Counted from the stretch's first letter, positions 37,517-46,420 are shown. The stretch is 64,000 bases of DNA from VSJD01 sp964617825 (GCA_964617825.1 CAZTWL010000003.1:149585-213584), one strand, 5' to 3'. Numbers and translations: made by a program. The notes: generated by a model from the letters alone, not told the origin.

Positions 37517-38011
37517 TCATTTGCCGGAGGCGCTGTTGCCTGCGGCGCATAAACCCGCCTGGGCGGCAAGCCGGTTCAGCTCCTGAACCAAGTCGTTCCA
37601 CCCGGCCTTGATGACCGCCGGCCGCGCCACCAGGACAACATCCGCGCGCCCCTGAAAGCCATGACGATTCAAGCGGAAGGCTTCCCTTAATCGTCGCTTA
37701 GCCCGGTTGCGCATGACTGCCGGTCCAACCCTCCGGCTGGCCACCACGCCCAGGCGCAGGGCGGCATCATTGCCCGTGTAACGCCATAATACCATGAAAC
37801 GTCCGACAAACCGCTGCTGCTGCGCATACGTGCGTTCGAACTGCAATTTACCTGTCAGGCGCCGGCGCCTGGGTAACCGGCAATCGGGCGCCGACGGAGC
37901 GCCAGGCCCTGACGAGAGCGGCCGTGCCAGAAATTTGGCGTTTCCGTCTTCGCCAAGACTGTGGCGGCGAGGCCGCCCGGGCAATTCAGGTTGCCGCGTC
38001 CCGGTGGTCAT
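37517..38011 (-). CDS. rnpA: Ribonuclease P protein component
   Basis: Protein subunit of RNase P, which trims tRNA 5' leaders. The conserved core begins near residue 47 with RRRRLTGKLQFERTYAQ and contains the RNR-type motif in VMRNRAKRRLREAFR, with the later DVVLVARPAV. At 164 residues it is longer than usual (about 110-130) because of a ~45-residue N-terminal tail rich in Pro, Gly and Arg. The ATG at 38011 keeps it; no internal start is clearly better. It follows rpmH by 62 nt. Confidence 0.92.
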   Translation of the reverse strand: MTTGTRQPELPGRPRRHSLGEDGNAKFLARPLSSGPGAPSAPDCRLPRRRRLTGKLQFERTYAQQQRFVGRFMVLWRYTGNDAALRLGVVASRRVGPAVMRNRAKRRLREAFRLNRHGFQGRADVVLVARPAVIKAGWNDLVQELNRLAAQAGLCAAGNSASGK

Positions 38012-38073
38012 GGATGCTGCCCCTGTTAAGGATAGCGCTCTGCCCCATTGCAGGCATGGCAGCGGCGCTGTGC

Positions 38074-38211
38074 CTAATCGACGGTCAGACGGCGGCGGCC
38101 CTTTTGACGGCGTTGAGCCAAAACCTTGCGGCCATCCGCCGTGCGCATGCGGGCGCGAAATCCATGCTTGCGTTGCCGCTTTTTAACGGATGGATGATAG
38201 GTTGTATTCAT
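38074..38211 (-). CDS. rpmH: 50S ribosomal protein L34
   Basis: A 45-residue ribosomal protein beginning MNTTYHPSVKKRQRKHG, with the family core GFRARM and the basic tail RRQKGRRRLTVD. The start at 38211 is fixed by this N-terminus. It heads the rpmH-rnpA-yidD-yidC cluster; dnaA, which often lies upstream in other bacteria, is not present here. Confidence 0.96.
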   Translation of the reverse strand: MNTTYHPSVKKRQRKHGFRARMRTADGRKVLAQRRQKGRRRLTVD

Positions 38212-38450
38212 TAATTTTCCCCGATATATATGGATCAGTTTTTCGCCACCGGCCTTCAACTGGAAGGCCATAGATCGGCAATGCAACCGCTAATAATCCA
38301 TTTCCTTGTGCGATTGTCAAGCTCGCGCTCGATTTCGCTTGAGTTGGCCGTGAGCCTTATGGTATTTACGCCGCTCACATAGGGCGGACATCCGTTTGCT
38401 CGAATCGATCCGGGTGTATCAAGACCGCCGGCCAAAAAAGGAGTCATTTT

Positions 38451-39110
38451 ATGGAAATGATCAAGCAGTTTATCGACTATTTCCTGCATCTGGACCGTTA
38501 TTTGGGGCAAATCATCGCAGCTTACGGTTTGTGGACCTATGGATTGCTCTTTACCATCGTTTTCTGTGAAACCGGTTTGGTGGTTTTGCCGTTTCTGCCG
38601 GGCGATTCCCTGCTGTTTGCCTCCGGGGCATTGAGCGCCACTACGGCGCTTCAGATCGGCTGGCTGCTGATTTTGCTCATTGCCGCCGCGATTCTTGGCG
38701 ATGCCGTCAACTATATGATTGGCTATTATGCCGGCGAGAAATTAATCCGGACCCGCCTGATTAAGAAGGAGCATCTGGACCGGACCCACGAGTTCTTCCA
38801 AAAGCACGGGAAAATGACGATTGTCCTGGCGCGCTTCGTCCCGATTGTGCGCACGTTTGCGCCGTTTGTGGCGGGAATGGGCAAGATGGGCTACTTTGAG
38901 TTCGCCTGCTATAACGTTACGGGTGGAGTTTTATGGGTCAGTTTGTTTGTTACGGCAGGACGTCTGTTCGGCAACCTCCCGGTGGTTAAAAAATATTTTT
39001 CCCTGGTGATTGCCGCAATTATTGTGCTTTCCGTGGTGCCGATCGGCTACGAGGTGTGGCGTCAGTGGCGCGAAGGAAAACGGAATGGTGCGTCCGCCGC
39101 ATCCGTATAA
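38451..39110 (+). CDS. DedA-family membrane protein
   Basis: A 219-residue integral membrane protein of the DedA/SNARE-associated family, implicated in undecaprenyl-phosphate or lipid recycling. Typical segments are FCETGLVVLPFLPGDSLLFASGALSA, here read as the short blocks FCETGLVVLP and FLPGDSLLF, then GDAVNYMIGYYAGEKL, and the RFVPIVRTFAPFVAG motif with its essential arginine and proline. Four to five membrane helices are visible. A strong AAAGGAG site precedes the ATG. It is divergent from rpmH and ends at a hairpin terminator. Confidence 0.92.
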   Translation: MEMIKQFIDYFLHLDRYLGQIIAAYGLWTYGLLFTIVFCETGLVVLPFLPGDSLLFASGALSATTALQIGWLLILLIAAAILGDAVNYMIGYYAGEKLIRTRLIKKEHLDRTHEFFQKHGKMTIVLARFVPIVRTFAPFVAGMGKMGYFEFACYNVTGGVLWVSLFVTAGRLFGNLPVVKKYFSLVIAAIIVLSVVPIGYEVWRQWREGKRNGASAASV

Positions 39111-39115
39111 AACAA

Positions 39116-39172
39116 AAGGCGCCCCGATCGCGCCGGCTGTCGGGCGCAGATCGGGACGCCTTGCTGATTTTT
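39116..39172. terminator. Bidirectional intrinsic terminator between DedA gene and small barrel gene
   Basis: A long stem: AAGGCGCCCCGATC (39116-39129) pairs with GATCGGGACGCCTT (39149-39162) with one mismatch, enclosing a second inverted repeat GCGCC/GGCGC. On the plus strand a T-rich tract (GATTTTTAT) follows; on the minus strand CTTTTGTTTT follows. It serves both convergent genes. Confidence 0.85.
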
Positions 39173-39188
39173 ATACTGGCAGATCGGG

Positions 39189-39701
39189 TTAGAAATAGCA
39201 GCGCACACCGGCCCTGAGGCCCGTGTCGTAATTCTTTTCTTCCTCATCCTGAATGTAGGCCTTCTCGCTGGCCAGATCGAAATACAGTTCTGTGTAAATT
39301 GCCACGCTTTCCGACAGGAAGAATTTCAAGCCGGCGGCGGGTTCCCACAGAATGTAATTATGCTCTGCGATCTCACGATAATACTGGCCGAAACAATATT
39401 CCAGGCGCATAGCGAAGTAGGGCATTATGAAAGAATCCAGATCCAGGTTGGCTTCGCCGAAGCCACCCAGTCCCAGGCCCATGTCGTTGCCGTTATAGGC
39501 CCAGTCCACTATTCCGCCGAATTCGATGTTGTCGAACACGAAATAGCCCAAACCGCTTTCGACCTGCCAATCCACATTGCCCCGCTCGTTGCTGAAGTCC
39601 ATGTTGCCGGCCAGCCGCAGCTCCAAGGTGTCCAACGGTATCGTGGCGCCATACCCGGTTGCCGCTGCCGCCAGTAATGCCATAAATGCAAGTTTCTTCA
39701 T
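39189..39701 (-). CDS. Small outer-membrane beta-barrel protein
   Basis: A 170-residue exported protein. The N-terminal signal peptide (KKLAFMALLAAAATGYGA) ends near residue 20. The rest is about eight amphipathic strands with acidic loops, a size that fits an eight-stranded OmpW/Ail-like barrel, and the last residue is Phe as expected for outer-membrane proteins. Specific family not recognised. It is convergent with the DedA gene and shares its terminator. Confidence 0.65.
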   Translation of the reverse strand: MKKLAFMALLAAAATGYGATIPLDTLELRLAGNMDFSNERGNVDWQVESGLGYFVFDNIEFGGIVDWAYNGNDMGLGLGGFGEANLDLDSFIMPYFAMRLEYCFGQYYREIAEHNYILWEPAAGLKFFLSESVAIYTELYFDLASEKAYIQDEEEKNYDTGLRAGVRCYF

Positions 39702-39802
39702 GATGACTTGTTTTCCTTGTCAGGATATAATGAATTCAAATCGGGTTCGTTTGCCTTCTGCTTTTCCGCTAAATTTTGAAAATCATCACCTCCCGTAAGT
39801 GT

Positions 39803-39812
39803 TTCAAGTTGA
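39803..39812. promoter_or_regulatory. TTCAAGTTGA palindromic element upstream of pyk
   Basis: Same 10-mer as in the gdhA/PEP-synthase-like region (15362-15371). The core TCAA-G-TTGA is a palindrome. Lies 150 bp upstream of the predicted pyk promoter and ~100 bp upstream of the barrel gene's ATG (minus strand), so either could be the target. Confidence 0.4.
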
Positions 39813-39954
39813 TTGCGTGATTTGGGTTAGCCTGACGGCAGGCGGCCCTGTGTTGGCTGTCGCAAACCATTTCAGAGTTACTTGTATTATTATGCAATGT
39901 CATGGGAGGTCAAGTTAAAATCTGCAAGTAGTTCAAATCTGCACGCGGGCTTGC

Positions 39955-39983
39955 TTGACCTTGAAAATTAATGCGTGTAAAGT
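39955..39983 (+). promoter_or_regulatory. Sigma70-type promoter for pyk
   Basis: TTGACC (39955-39960), a 17-nt spacer, and TAAAGT (39978-39983). Close to consensus in the -35 box and acceptable in the -10. The predicted transcript has a ~150-nt leader before the ATG at 40142. Confidence 0.5.
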
Positions 39984-40141
39984 CTTTATCGGTCACGCGC
40001 CAATAATTCGGTTCGTTTGCGTGGCGATCTGATCGCTGCCGGGACGAAAAGCTTGGTGCGCGACTTTTGCATCTGCAAAACAAGCAATCGCCAGTCGCCT
40101 GTGCACCGAGCCAACGGTCGTTAACAGAGAGGAAATACTCC

Positions 40142-41527
40142 ATGCTATCTCGCCGCGAAACCAAGATACTTGCAACTCTCGGCACGGCTTCCGCGACCCC
40201 CGATACGATGCGCACCATGATCCGCGAGGGGGTGGATGGATTCAGGATCAATATGAGCCATATGCATGCCGAGGAGCTGGATGCTTGGGTTCGCGGAGCG
40301 CGCGCGGCGGCCGCTGCCGAAGGCGCTTCCGTGGCCGTGGTGGTGGACTTGGGCGGTCCGAAGCTTCGGGTGGGTTCGTTGCCCGGGGGGAAGATGACCC
40401 TGACAGATAAGGCGGTCCTGGTTCTGGGCAGGGACCTGCCGGTCTCCCATCCCGAGATCTTGGAGGATATCCGGCCGGGTCAGCGTATTCTCCTCGATGA
40501 CGGCAATCTGGAATTGGAAGGCCTCGGCGCTGATGGCGGCGGTTTCCAGGTGCGGGTCAAGGTGGGGGGGCTGTTGCTGCAGGGCAAGGGCATCAATTTA
40601 CCGGATACCGACCTGCGCCTGCCGGCGGTGACCGAGAAGGATCTGCTCGATCTGGCCGCGGCGGTCAAGGCGCAGGTCGATTATGTGTCGCTCTCGTTTG
40701 TCCAGCGCGCCGAAGATATGCAGCTCGCCCGCCGGGCGGCCAAGGCAAGCGGCGTTTGCCCGCGGCTGATTGCCAAGATTGAAAAGCCTTCGGCGGTGGA
40801 GCGGTACGAGGAAATCCTGGCGGCGGCCGATGGCATCATGGTGGCGCGCGGCGATCTGGGCGTGGAGGTGCCGCCCGCGCGCGTGCCGGTCCTGCAGAAG
40901 CAATTCATCAGGCGGGCCAATGCCGAGGGCAAGATGATCATTACGGCAACCCAGATGCTGGAGTCCATGATCAACAACCCGCGGCCGACGCGTGCGGAAG
41001 CCTCGGATGTAGCCAATGCCGTTTGGGACGGAACGGACACGGTAATGCTTTCCGGCGAGACGGCGATTGGGAAATACCCGGTGGAAACCGTGCGCATGAT
41101 GCACGAAATTATTATGGAAGCCGAAAAGGAGGCCACTCCGCGCCGGGAAGCCTATAGCGGAAAAACCCGGATCCATGCCCTTGCGGTGGCCGCAGTGGAT
41201 GCCGCCGAGGAACTGAACGCGGCCGCCATCGTTGCCATTACGGTGTCGGGGTACACGGCGCAGATGGTGGCCCAGCGCCGTCCGCGGGTGCCGCTGATTG
41301 CCGCCGTGCCCGATGAGCATACGCGCAGTTGTTCCAGCCTGGTATGGGGCGTAACGCCTGTAACGGTGCCGTGGAAAGGCAATTCAGCGGAATTTCTCGG
41401 CGCCTTGGAAATGGTGCTGCTTAAATCCGGGGCGTTGCAAAAAGGAGATACGGTCGTGCTGATCAGCGGTTCAACCAAACTGCGCGGGGCCGATTATATC
41501 ATGAAAATCCACGATTTTGGGAAGTAA
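40142..41527 (+). CDS. pyk: Pyruvate kinase
   Basis: Converts PEP and ADP to pyruvate and ATP in glycolysis. The 461-residue protein has the N-terminal KILATLG and GFRINMSH segments, the DLGGPKLRVG strand, and the catalytic regions IEKPSAVERYEEIL, VARGDLGVEVP and ITATQMLESMI, with SGETAIGKYPVE near the barrel's end. The B domain is present. The C-terminal domain has the usual TVSGYTAQMVAQRRP block. The first in-frame start is at 40067 but ATG 40142 follows GAGAGGAAA and matches the conserved N-terminus. No allosteric-ligand specificity can be read. Confidence 0.96.
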   Translation: MLSRRETKILATLGTASATPDTMRTMIREGVDGFRINMSHMHAEELDAWVRGARAAAAAEGASVAVVVDLGGPKLRVGSLPGGKMTLTDKAVLVLGRDLPVSHPEILEDIRPGQRILLDDGNLELEGLGADGGGFQVRVKVGGLLLQGKGINLPDTDLRLPAVTEKDLLDLAAAVKAQVDYVSLSFVQRAEDMQLARRAAKASGVCPRLIAKIEKPSAVERYEEILAAADGIMVARGDLGVEVPPARVPVLQKQFIRRANAEGKMIITATQMLESMINNPRPTRAEASDVANAVWDGTDTVMLSGETAIGKYPVETVRMMHEIIMEAEKEATPRREAYSGKTRIHALAVAAVDAAEELNAAAIVAITVSGYTAQMVAQRRPRVPLIAAVPDEHTRSCSSLVWGVTPVTVPWKGNSAEFLGALEMVLLKSGALQKGDTVVLISGSTKLRGADYIMKIHDFGK

Positions 41528-41592
41528 AAGATGAGTGGATCAGCCGGGAAACAGGGGCGGCGGCCGGGTTCGCTGCGGTAAAAAATTCGTTT

Positions 41593-42414
41593 TTATTCCG
41601 ATTCCGGTCTTTTGCTCTCCGACTGCTGACCGCTGGCCGCTTCGGCAAGGTTCGTAATAACGCTCGCTTCGTTCAGACGAATCAGTGTTCGATGTTCTCC
41701 CGGCCAACGGCGGATATCCAAATCCTTGATCATCCAGTTGTCCCCGATTTTTTTAAAGCTGCGTACGCCGATGCGCCGCTGCAGGACCCTCTGGGCGTCG
41801 TATTCCTCGACCTTCATCAGCACGAGCCGGGCTTCGTCGATCCAGATGCGGGTCAACTGCGGGGCTTGTGGCGGCATGAATTCCAGGACAAGGCACTCGC
41901 GCTCCAGAAAAAGTTCACGGCCGGTAATGACCCCGTTGGTCCACCAGAGGAAGGCCAGACTGAGATCGTTCCAGGTTACGTCGCTGCTGCCGATGAGACT
42001 GGCGCCTGCCGGGGCCGGGGCGCTTTTCAATGGGCGTCCCTGCGCGTAGTCCCGCTGGCACTTGCCATTCGATTGGTGGGTAATCGTCAGCTGTTCGGTG
42101 GCATCGCCGAATCCGTCGCGCAGGGTATAACAGGCCTTGGCCGGAGACTGGCCCAGTTGGATCTTGGCGTCGAGATAGAAGGCGCGGTCCAGTTTGCCGC
42201 GCCGCGCGCCGCAGAGCAGTTCCCCGCGGATCTCGACAGCTTCGACCGGCAGGTTGGCCCGCACCCTTTCCAGCACGTCAGATGTCTGGGTGAAGGTTGA
42301 GGGGGAAGTTTCGGAAGGCGCCCGAGGAGCCGGGTTGGCGCCCGAGGCCAGCACTGCGCTGCACGCGAAAAGCGCCAGGCCAAGCAAATGCCAAGCATAC
42401 GATTGTCTATGCAT
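41593..42414 (-). CDS. LolA-like outer-membrane lipoprotein-sorting-type protein
   Basis: A 273-residue exported protein. The ATG at 42414 follows AGGAATTAAC and leads into a signal peptide (LLGLALFACSAVLASG). The rest resembles the LolA/LppX half-barrel fold: alternating strands with ERECLVLEFMPP, ARLVLMKVEEYD and a final KDLDIRRWPGEHRTLIRL block, as in proteins annotated outer membrane lipoprotein-sorting protein. LolA itself is usually ~200 residues. It follows the tandem FabZ gene on the minus strand. Confidence 0.7.
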   Translation of the reverse strand: MHRQSYAWHLLGLALFACSAVLASGANPAPRAPSETSPSTFTQTSDVLERVRANLPVEAVEIRGELLCGARRGKLDRAFYLDAKIQLGQSPAKACYTLRDGFGDATEQLTITHQSNGKCQRDYAQGRPLKSAPAPAGASLIGSSDVTWNDLSLAFLWWTNGVITGRELFLERECLVLEFMPPQAPQLTRIWIDEARLVLMKVEEYDAQRVLQRRIGVRSFKKIGDNWMIKDLDIRRWPGEHRTLIRLNEASVITNLAEAASGQQSESKRPESE

Positions 42415-42527
42415 GTTAATTCCTGTTTTTAACCGCTCCCGTGAGGGCGCGAATCCGAACGGCAAACATGGTGTCACTTCCGCGGCTGCAGGAAACAGTT
42501 GCCCGTCAGCTGAGCGAGCAAGTTTAG

Positions 42528-43514
42528 TCATGTCGGCGACGGGCGGTCCACGAGCACAAAAGAAATTTTGGCTTCCGCCGCCAAGTGCTGGCCAATCGAA
42601 ATGAAGCCATGCGCTTTGCCGACGCGCGGACGCGACACCGTCTGGTGGACGTCAATCAGGAGTTGGTCTCCCGGCCGGACTGGCCGGCGGAACCGGGCCA
42701 TGTCCACAGTCATGAAAAAGGCGAGTTTGCCTTTGTTTTCCGGCTTGCCGAGAATGAAAACCGCGCCGGCCTGGGCAAGGGCTTCCACCATGAGTGTGCC
42801 CGGCATTATCGGGTTTTTGGGAAAATGGCCGCTAAAAAAGGACTCGTTACCCGTAACGTTTTTGAGCGCAACGATCCGGTTTTCGCCCGAGTGATAGATC
42901 GAATCCACCAGGATGAATGGATAGCGGTGGGGAATGATGCCCATGATCCCGTTGATATTGTTGATGGGCGCGGTCTGGATGGGGGTGTTGTCCAGAATCA
43001 TGGGCGGAGCGAAGTCGAGATTCTGGATAGGCTCGGCCACGTTGGCGCGTAACCCCACGGTAAACTCGGCCTGGCAGACCTGCTGGTCGCGCACTGTGGC
43101 GGTGGCGCGAAATTTCACGATGCCCTTGCGGAACCGCTCCAGAACGACATCCGCGATCAGGCGGTCGCCCGGCAAAACGGGTTTGCGGAACTTTACGTTG
43201 TCCAGCGTGTGCAGAAAGGCGACGTCATTTTTAATATTCAGGAATTGGCGGATGGCGGCGCCGCTGGTCTGTACCATGGTTTCCAGGATCAATACCCCCG
43301 GCAGAACCGGGTTGCCCGGGAAATGTCCCAGGAAATGGGGCTCGTTGATCGTCACATTCTTGAGTCCGATCGCGCGATTTTCGGCGGGAATCAGCCGGAC
43401 ACGGTCGAGCATCAGCAGGGGCGGCCGGTGCGGAAGCAACGATTGCAACTGGTCGTAATCCATGATGATATCCGTTCGGGCCGGCGCGATGCTTGCTTCA
43501 GGATCTGTACTCAT
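42528..43514 (-). CDS. fabZ: Tandem 3-hydroxyacyl-ACP dehydratase (FabZ-FabZ fusion)
   Basis: A 328-residue protein with two complete hotdog domains in one chain, each similar to ~145-residue FabZ. Domain 1 has GHFPGNPVLPGVLILE with catalytic His64 and Glu78; domain 2 has GHFPKNPIMPGTLMVEALAQ with His230 and Glu244, so both active sites look intact. FabZ dehydrates 3-hydroxyacyl-ACP in fatty-acid elongation. In homodimeric FabZ each active site is formed by both subunits, so a fusion could act as a built-in dimer. The ATG at 43514 follows a GAGGTG site. The domains are diverged from each other, which argues for an old duplication or specialised pair. Fusions of FabZ to LpxC are known in some phyla; FabZ-FabZ is less common. 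Confidence 0.85.
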   Translation of the reverse strand: MSTDPEASIAPARTDIIMDYDQLQSLLPHRPPLLMLDRVRLIPAENRAIGLKNVTINEPHFLGHFPGNPVLPGVLILETMVQTSGAAIRQFLNIKNDVAFLHTLDNVKFRKPVLPGDRLIADVVLERFRKGIVKFRATATVRDQQVCQAEFTVGLRANVAEPIQNLDFAPPMILDNTPIQTAPINNINGIMGIIPHRYPFILVDSIYHSGENRIVALKNVTGNESFFSGHFPKNPIMPGTLMVEALAQAGAVFILGKPENKGKLAFFMTVDMARFRRPVRPGDQLLIDVHQTVSRPRVGKAHGFISIGQHLAAEAKISFVLVDRPSPT

Positions 43515-43592
43515 AAACACCTCGATTGTCGCTGCTCATGTGATCGATGTTTGGTTTGTGGCGCCTTATCCTCTCCGGCAGTCTTTGTCCGA

Positions 43593-45299
43593 TTATGGCC
43601 TGGCAGGGGTGGACTTGGTTTGTATGGCTTGCAGGCGCGCATGGGCGGCGCCGCTGACCTCCCGATCCGGATCGGATGTTGCGATGGCCGTTAACGTCTC
43701 GGTATCCTCCAGTTTTTGGATGGCCGCTTTACGAACGGATGGGTCGCTGTCTTCGCGCGCGACTAGTTTGATCGTGGCGGCTGTATCCACCAGGTCCAGG
43801 GCCGCCTTGCGCACGGCGGGAAACGGATCGTTGCGGGCGATATCGTTCACAATCTGTTGGTTGGAAAGCTTGGCCACGGCCAAAAGACGGACATTGGGAT
43901 TGGCGCTGCGCGCGAGCTCCTCCAGGATCGCTTGATTTGTTATGTGTTCGACGGCGGCCTGGCGTACCAGGCGATGCGAATCGAACAAGGCAATGTTCTT
44001 CAGCGATATCTGGTTAACCATTTTGGCAACAGCCGCGGCGCGCACCTCCGGGCGGACATCGTTCCGGGCGATGGTTTCGAGGACGGCCTGGTCCGTGAGC
44101 CTGGCTATGGCTGCCAGGCGAACGGCGCCATCCGGGTCCAACTGGGCAACGGCGGCGATCAACTCGCGATTGTTAATCCGGGTTACCGCGGTCTGGCGGA
44201 CTTCGGCTGCGTCGTCGGTCAGGACCGCTTCTTTCAACACTTCGGGATCACTGACGTTCCGGATGGCTGCCAGGCGCGCAACGGGCGACGGGTCGCTCGC
44301 CAGCACCATGACCAGCGCAGGTCCCTTGAGGTGTTGAATGGCCGCGGTGCGCACGGTGGCATCGGGGTCGAACTCGGCAATGGAGCTCAATACTTCCTCG
44401 TCGGCAACCTGTTCCGTTGCCGTTTTGCGGACCAACGCATCGGTATCGGTAACGGCGATGCGTTGGAGTAGTTTCGGGTTGTTTAGCTTGCGTACGGCGA
44501 GGTAGCGGATAACGGGGTCGCTGCTGCCGGCGGCCAGCTTTTCGAGCACATCCGCGCGCGTAATCAGGGCGACGGCGGCTTTACGGATATCGCTGTCCGG
44601 GTCCTGGGTGACCATGTCGATCAGGACGGACTGGTCGGTAACGTCGCGCATGGCGGAGCGGCGCACCAGCGGATCCGAATTTGTCCGTGCAATTGCGATC
44701 AGCCGTTTCTGGTCGGTGACCCGGCTGGCGGCGGAAATGCGGACGAACGAATCCGAATTGGTCATGGCTATCGAAAAGAGCAGGCTGTTCTTGGTGATCC
44801 GTTCCAAAGCCGCCTTGCGGATCATGGTGTCGCTGTTGGTCATGGCGATTTCGAACAGCGCCGCCTGATCCCGGATCAGCTCCAGCGCGGCCAGGCGCGC
44901 CATGGGTTCGGTATTGGTGGCGATCAGGCGCATCAGTGTATCCTTGTCGCGCAAGCAGGAGGCGGCAACCATGCGCACTTTCCGGTCGGGGTCCGTGTTG
45001 GCGATGGCGACCAAGTCGGCGGACGCCCTGACAAGTCGGGCGGCTTCGGCGCGCACCGCGGCGTCGGGATCGTTGCGGGCGATCTGGAGGATGCTTGGCT
45101 GGTCGCTTGCGGTGATCTTAATATGGCGTTCCTTGTCATCGACCCGGATATTGCCCGTGATGCGGACGCCGCCGGAATCGCGCAGAACCGGAGCGCAGCC
45201 GGCCAGAAGCGCGATCATCGAAAGGCTCAAGAGCGAAAAAGCGCAGGCGTTCAGGGAAGGCCTGAATTGACAGCTTGAAATTAGATGGATTGTCTTCAC
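43593..45299 (-). CDS. Lipoprotein with short (26-residue) helical repeats, LRV/HEAT-like
   Basis: A 568-residue predicted lipoprotein. The signal peptide ends in LLAGC (lipobox Cys near residue 35). From about residue 75 to the C-terminus nearly all of the sequence is a tandem array of ~26-residue units with the consensus D-P-D-x-x-V-R-x-A-A and a following Leu-rich segment of the DQxxLxxIA type, about 18 units. The period is shorter than the ~37 of HEAT repeats and close to leucine-rich-repeat-variant (LRV) units. Such arrays make superhelices that bind proteins or assemble at surfaces. An outer- or inner-membrane scaffold is the most likely role. Confidence 0.85.
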   Translation of the reverse strand: MKTIHLISSCQFRPSLNACAFSLLSLSMIALLAGCAPVLRDSGGVRITGNIRVDDKERHIKITASDQPSILQIARNDPDAAVRAEAARLVRASADLVAIANTDPDRKVRMVAASCLRDKDTLMRLIATNTEPMARLAALELIRDQAALFEIAMTNSDTMIRKAALERITKNSLLFSIAMTNSDSFVRISAASRVTDQKRLIAIARTNSDPLVRRSAMRDVTDQSVLIDMVTQDPDSDIRKAAVALITRADVLEKLAAGSSDPVIRYLAVRKLNNPKLLQRIAVTDTDALVRKTATEQVADEEVLSSIAEFDPDATVRTAAIQHLKGPALVMVLASDPSPVARLAAIRNVSDPEVLKEAVLTDDAAEVRQTAVTRINNRELIAAVAQLDPDGAVRLAAIARLTDQAVLETIARNDVRPEVRAAAVAKMVNQISLKNIALFDSHRLVRQAAVEHITNQAILEELARSANPNVRLLAVAKLSNQQIVNDIARNDPFPAVRKAALDLVDTAATIKLVAREDSDPSVRKAAIQKLEDTETLTAIATSDPDREVSGAAHARLQAIQTKSTPARP

Positions 45300-45413
45300 G
45301 CTGTGGTGCTGTTAAGGAATGGTTTATGGTCGAATATGGAACCAGCCGTCGAACGAAAATCCCGCTTGCCCGCTTTCAGGTTTCGAATTTCAAGCCGCGC
45401 ACGGCTTATAACC

Positions 45414-46394
45414 TCAGCCTTTTTTCCCGATCCGGTGATACAACATGATCTTGGTTGCCAGGCGCGCTGCGGTATATTCGCAGGCGGGTGTGCCCGGCAC
45501 GGGAGCCACTTCCACCAAGTCGGCGGCCACCACCTGGCGTAAGGCGCACACGCGCCGCAGGAGCCTGCAAACCGGATACCAGCCCAAACCGCCCGGCTCC
45601 GGCGTACCGGTTCCCGGCATTACGGATGGATCCAGACAGTCAATGTCGAATGAAATATATACTTTTTTACCCAGGAGCGCGAGAACGTCCTTGATCCAGT
45701 TTTCCGACCGGGCCTGAACGATATTGCGGGCCCAAAATACAGGCAACTTGTGCCGCTTGACAAGCTGATATTCCTCGGCGCATACGCTGCGGATGCCGAC
45801 CGATACGATGGGTGCGCCCAGTTCCATGATCCGCCGCATGACGCAGCCGTGCGAAAGGCGTGTGCCGGTATAGATATCGCGCAGGTCCAGATGAGCGTCG
45901 AAATGCAACACGGTCAGGTTGCCATGCCGGGCCTTTGCCGCGGCCACGAGGGGGGCCGTGATCGTGTGTTCGCCGCCCAGCGTCAGCAGGAATTGACCCC
46001 GTTGCATGGCGGTGGCGGCAGCGCGCCGGATGGCTTCCAAAGCCTGGAGATCGGTCCCACGCCGGCAGTCGGCGTCCGGCAGTGTCTGAACACCCAGGTC
46101 CAGCGGTTGGAAAAGCTCCTCGTCAAATGGCTCAATGTGCGTGCTGGCCTCGATAATGGCGTCCGGCGCGCACGCCGTGCCCCGCCCAAAACTTACCGTG
46201 CGTTCGTAAGGCGCCGGCAGAACGACATAAGGCGCGCGCGGGTTGTGGGAGTAAATGGGATCGTATTCCAGGAAGTGCGGCAAATTACGCTTTGCGCTTT
46301 GCGCGCTGCGCTTGCCGCCGGCCGCCTTGCCTTGGTGAAGCGCTCCGGCAGGACACGATGGCGGAGTTCGCGGTCCGTGTTTGGCTGTGTTCAT
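45414..46394 (-). CDS. speB: Agmatinase
   Basis: Hydrolyses agmatine to putrescine and urea. The 326-residue arginase-superfamily enzyme has the metal-binding blocks GGEHTIT, HFDAHLDLRD and SFDIDCLDPSVMPGTGTPEPGG. The first ~37 residues are a Lys/Arg-rich tail not seen in most homologues, so the true start may lie further in, though no better ATG is visible; no ribosome site precedes the ATG at 46394. The gene follows speA by 26 nt, making an arginine-to-putrescine pair. Confidence 0.9.
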   Translation of the reverse strand: MNTAKHGPRTPPSCPAGALHQGKAAGGKRSAQSAKRNLPHFLEYDPIYSHNPRAPYVVLPAPYERTVSFGRGTACAPDAIIEASTHIEPFDEELFQPLDLGVQTLPDADCRRGTDLQALEAIRRAAATAMQRGQFLLTLGGEHTITAPLVAAAKARHGNLTVLHFDAHLDLRDIYTGTRLSHGCVMRRIMELGAPIVSVGIRSVCAEEYQLVKRHKLPVFWARNIVQARSENWIKDVLALLGKKVYISFDIDCLDPSVMPGTGTPEPGGLGWYPVCRLLRRVCALRQVVAADLVEVAPVPGTPACEYTAARLATKIMLYHRIGKKG

Positions 46395-46420
46395 CCGTGG
46401 TAAAATCCAAGTTTTGTTGG

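Larger units (their letters stand above)
39702..40141. other. Intergenic region of about 440 nt upstream of pyk and the barrel gene
   Basis: Holds the putative pyk promoter (39955-39983), a TTCAAGTTGA palindrome at 39803-39812, and a related TCAAGTTAA at 39910-39918. The predicted pyk leader would be ~150 nt; I could not fold a known riboswitch from it. No credible ORF is seen. Confidence 0.55.

Noticed and set aside
38212..38450. Possible replication origin beside rpmH
   Set aside because: No DnaA-box-like TTATNCACA cluster or AT-rich unwinding block seen; only a 7-bp hairpin (38251-38269).
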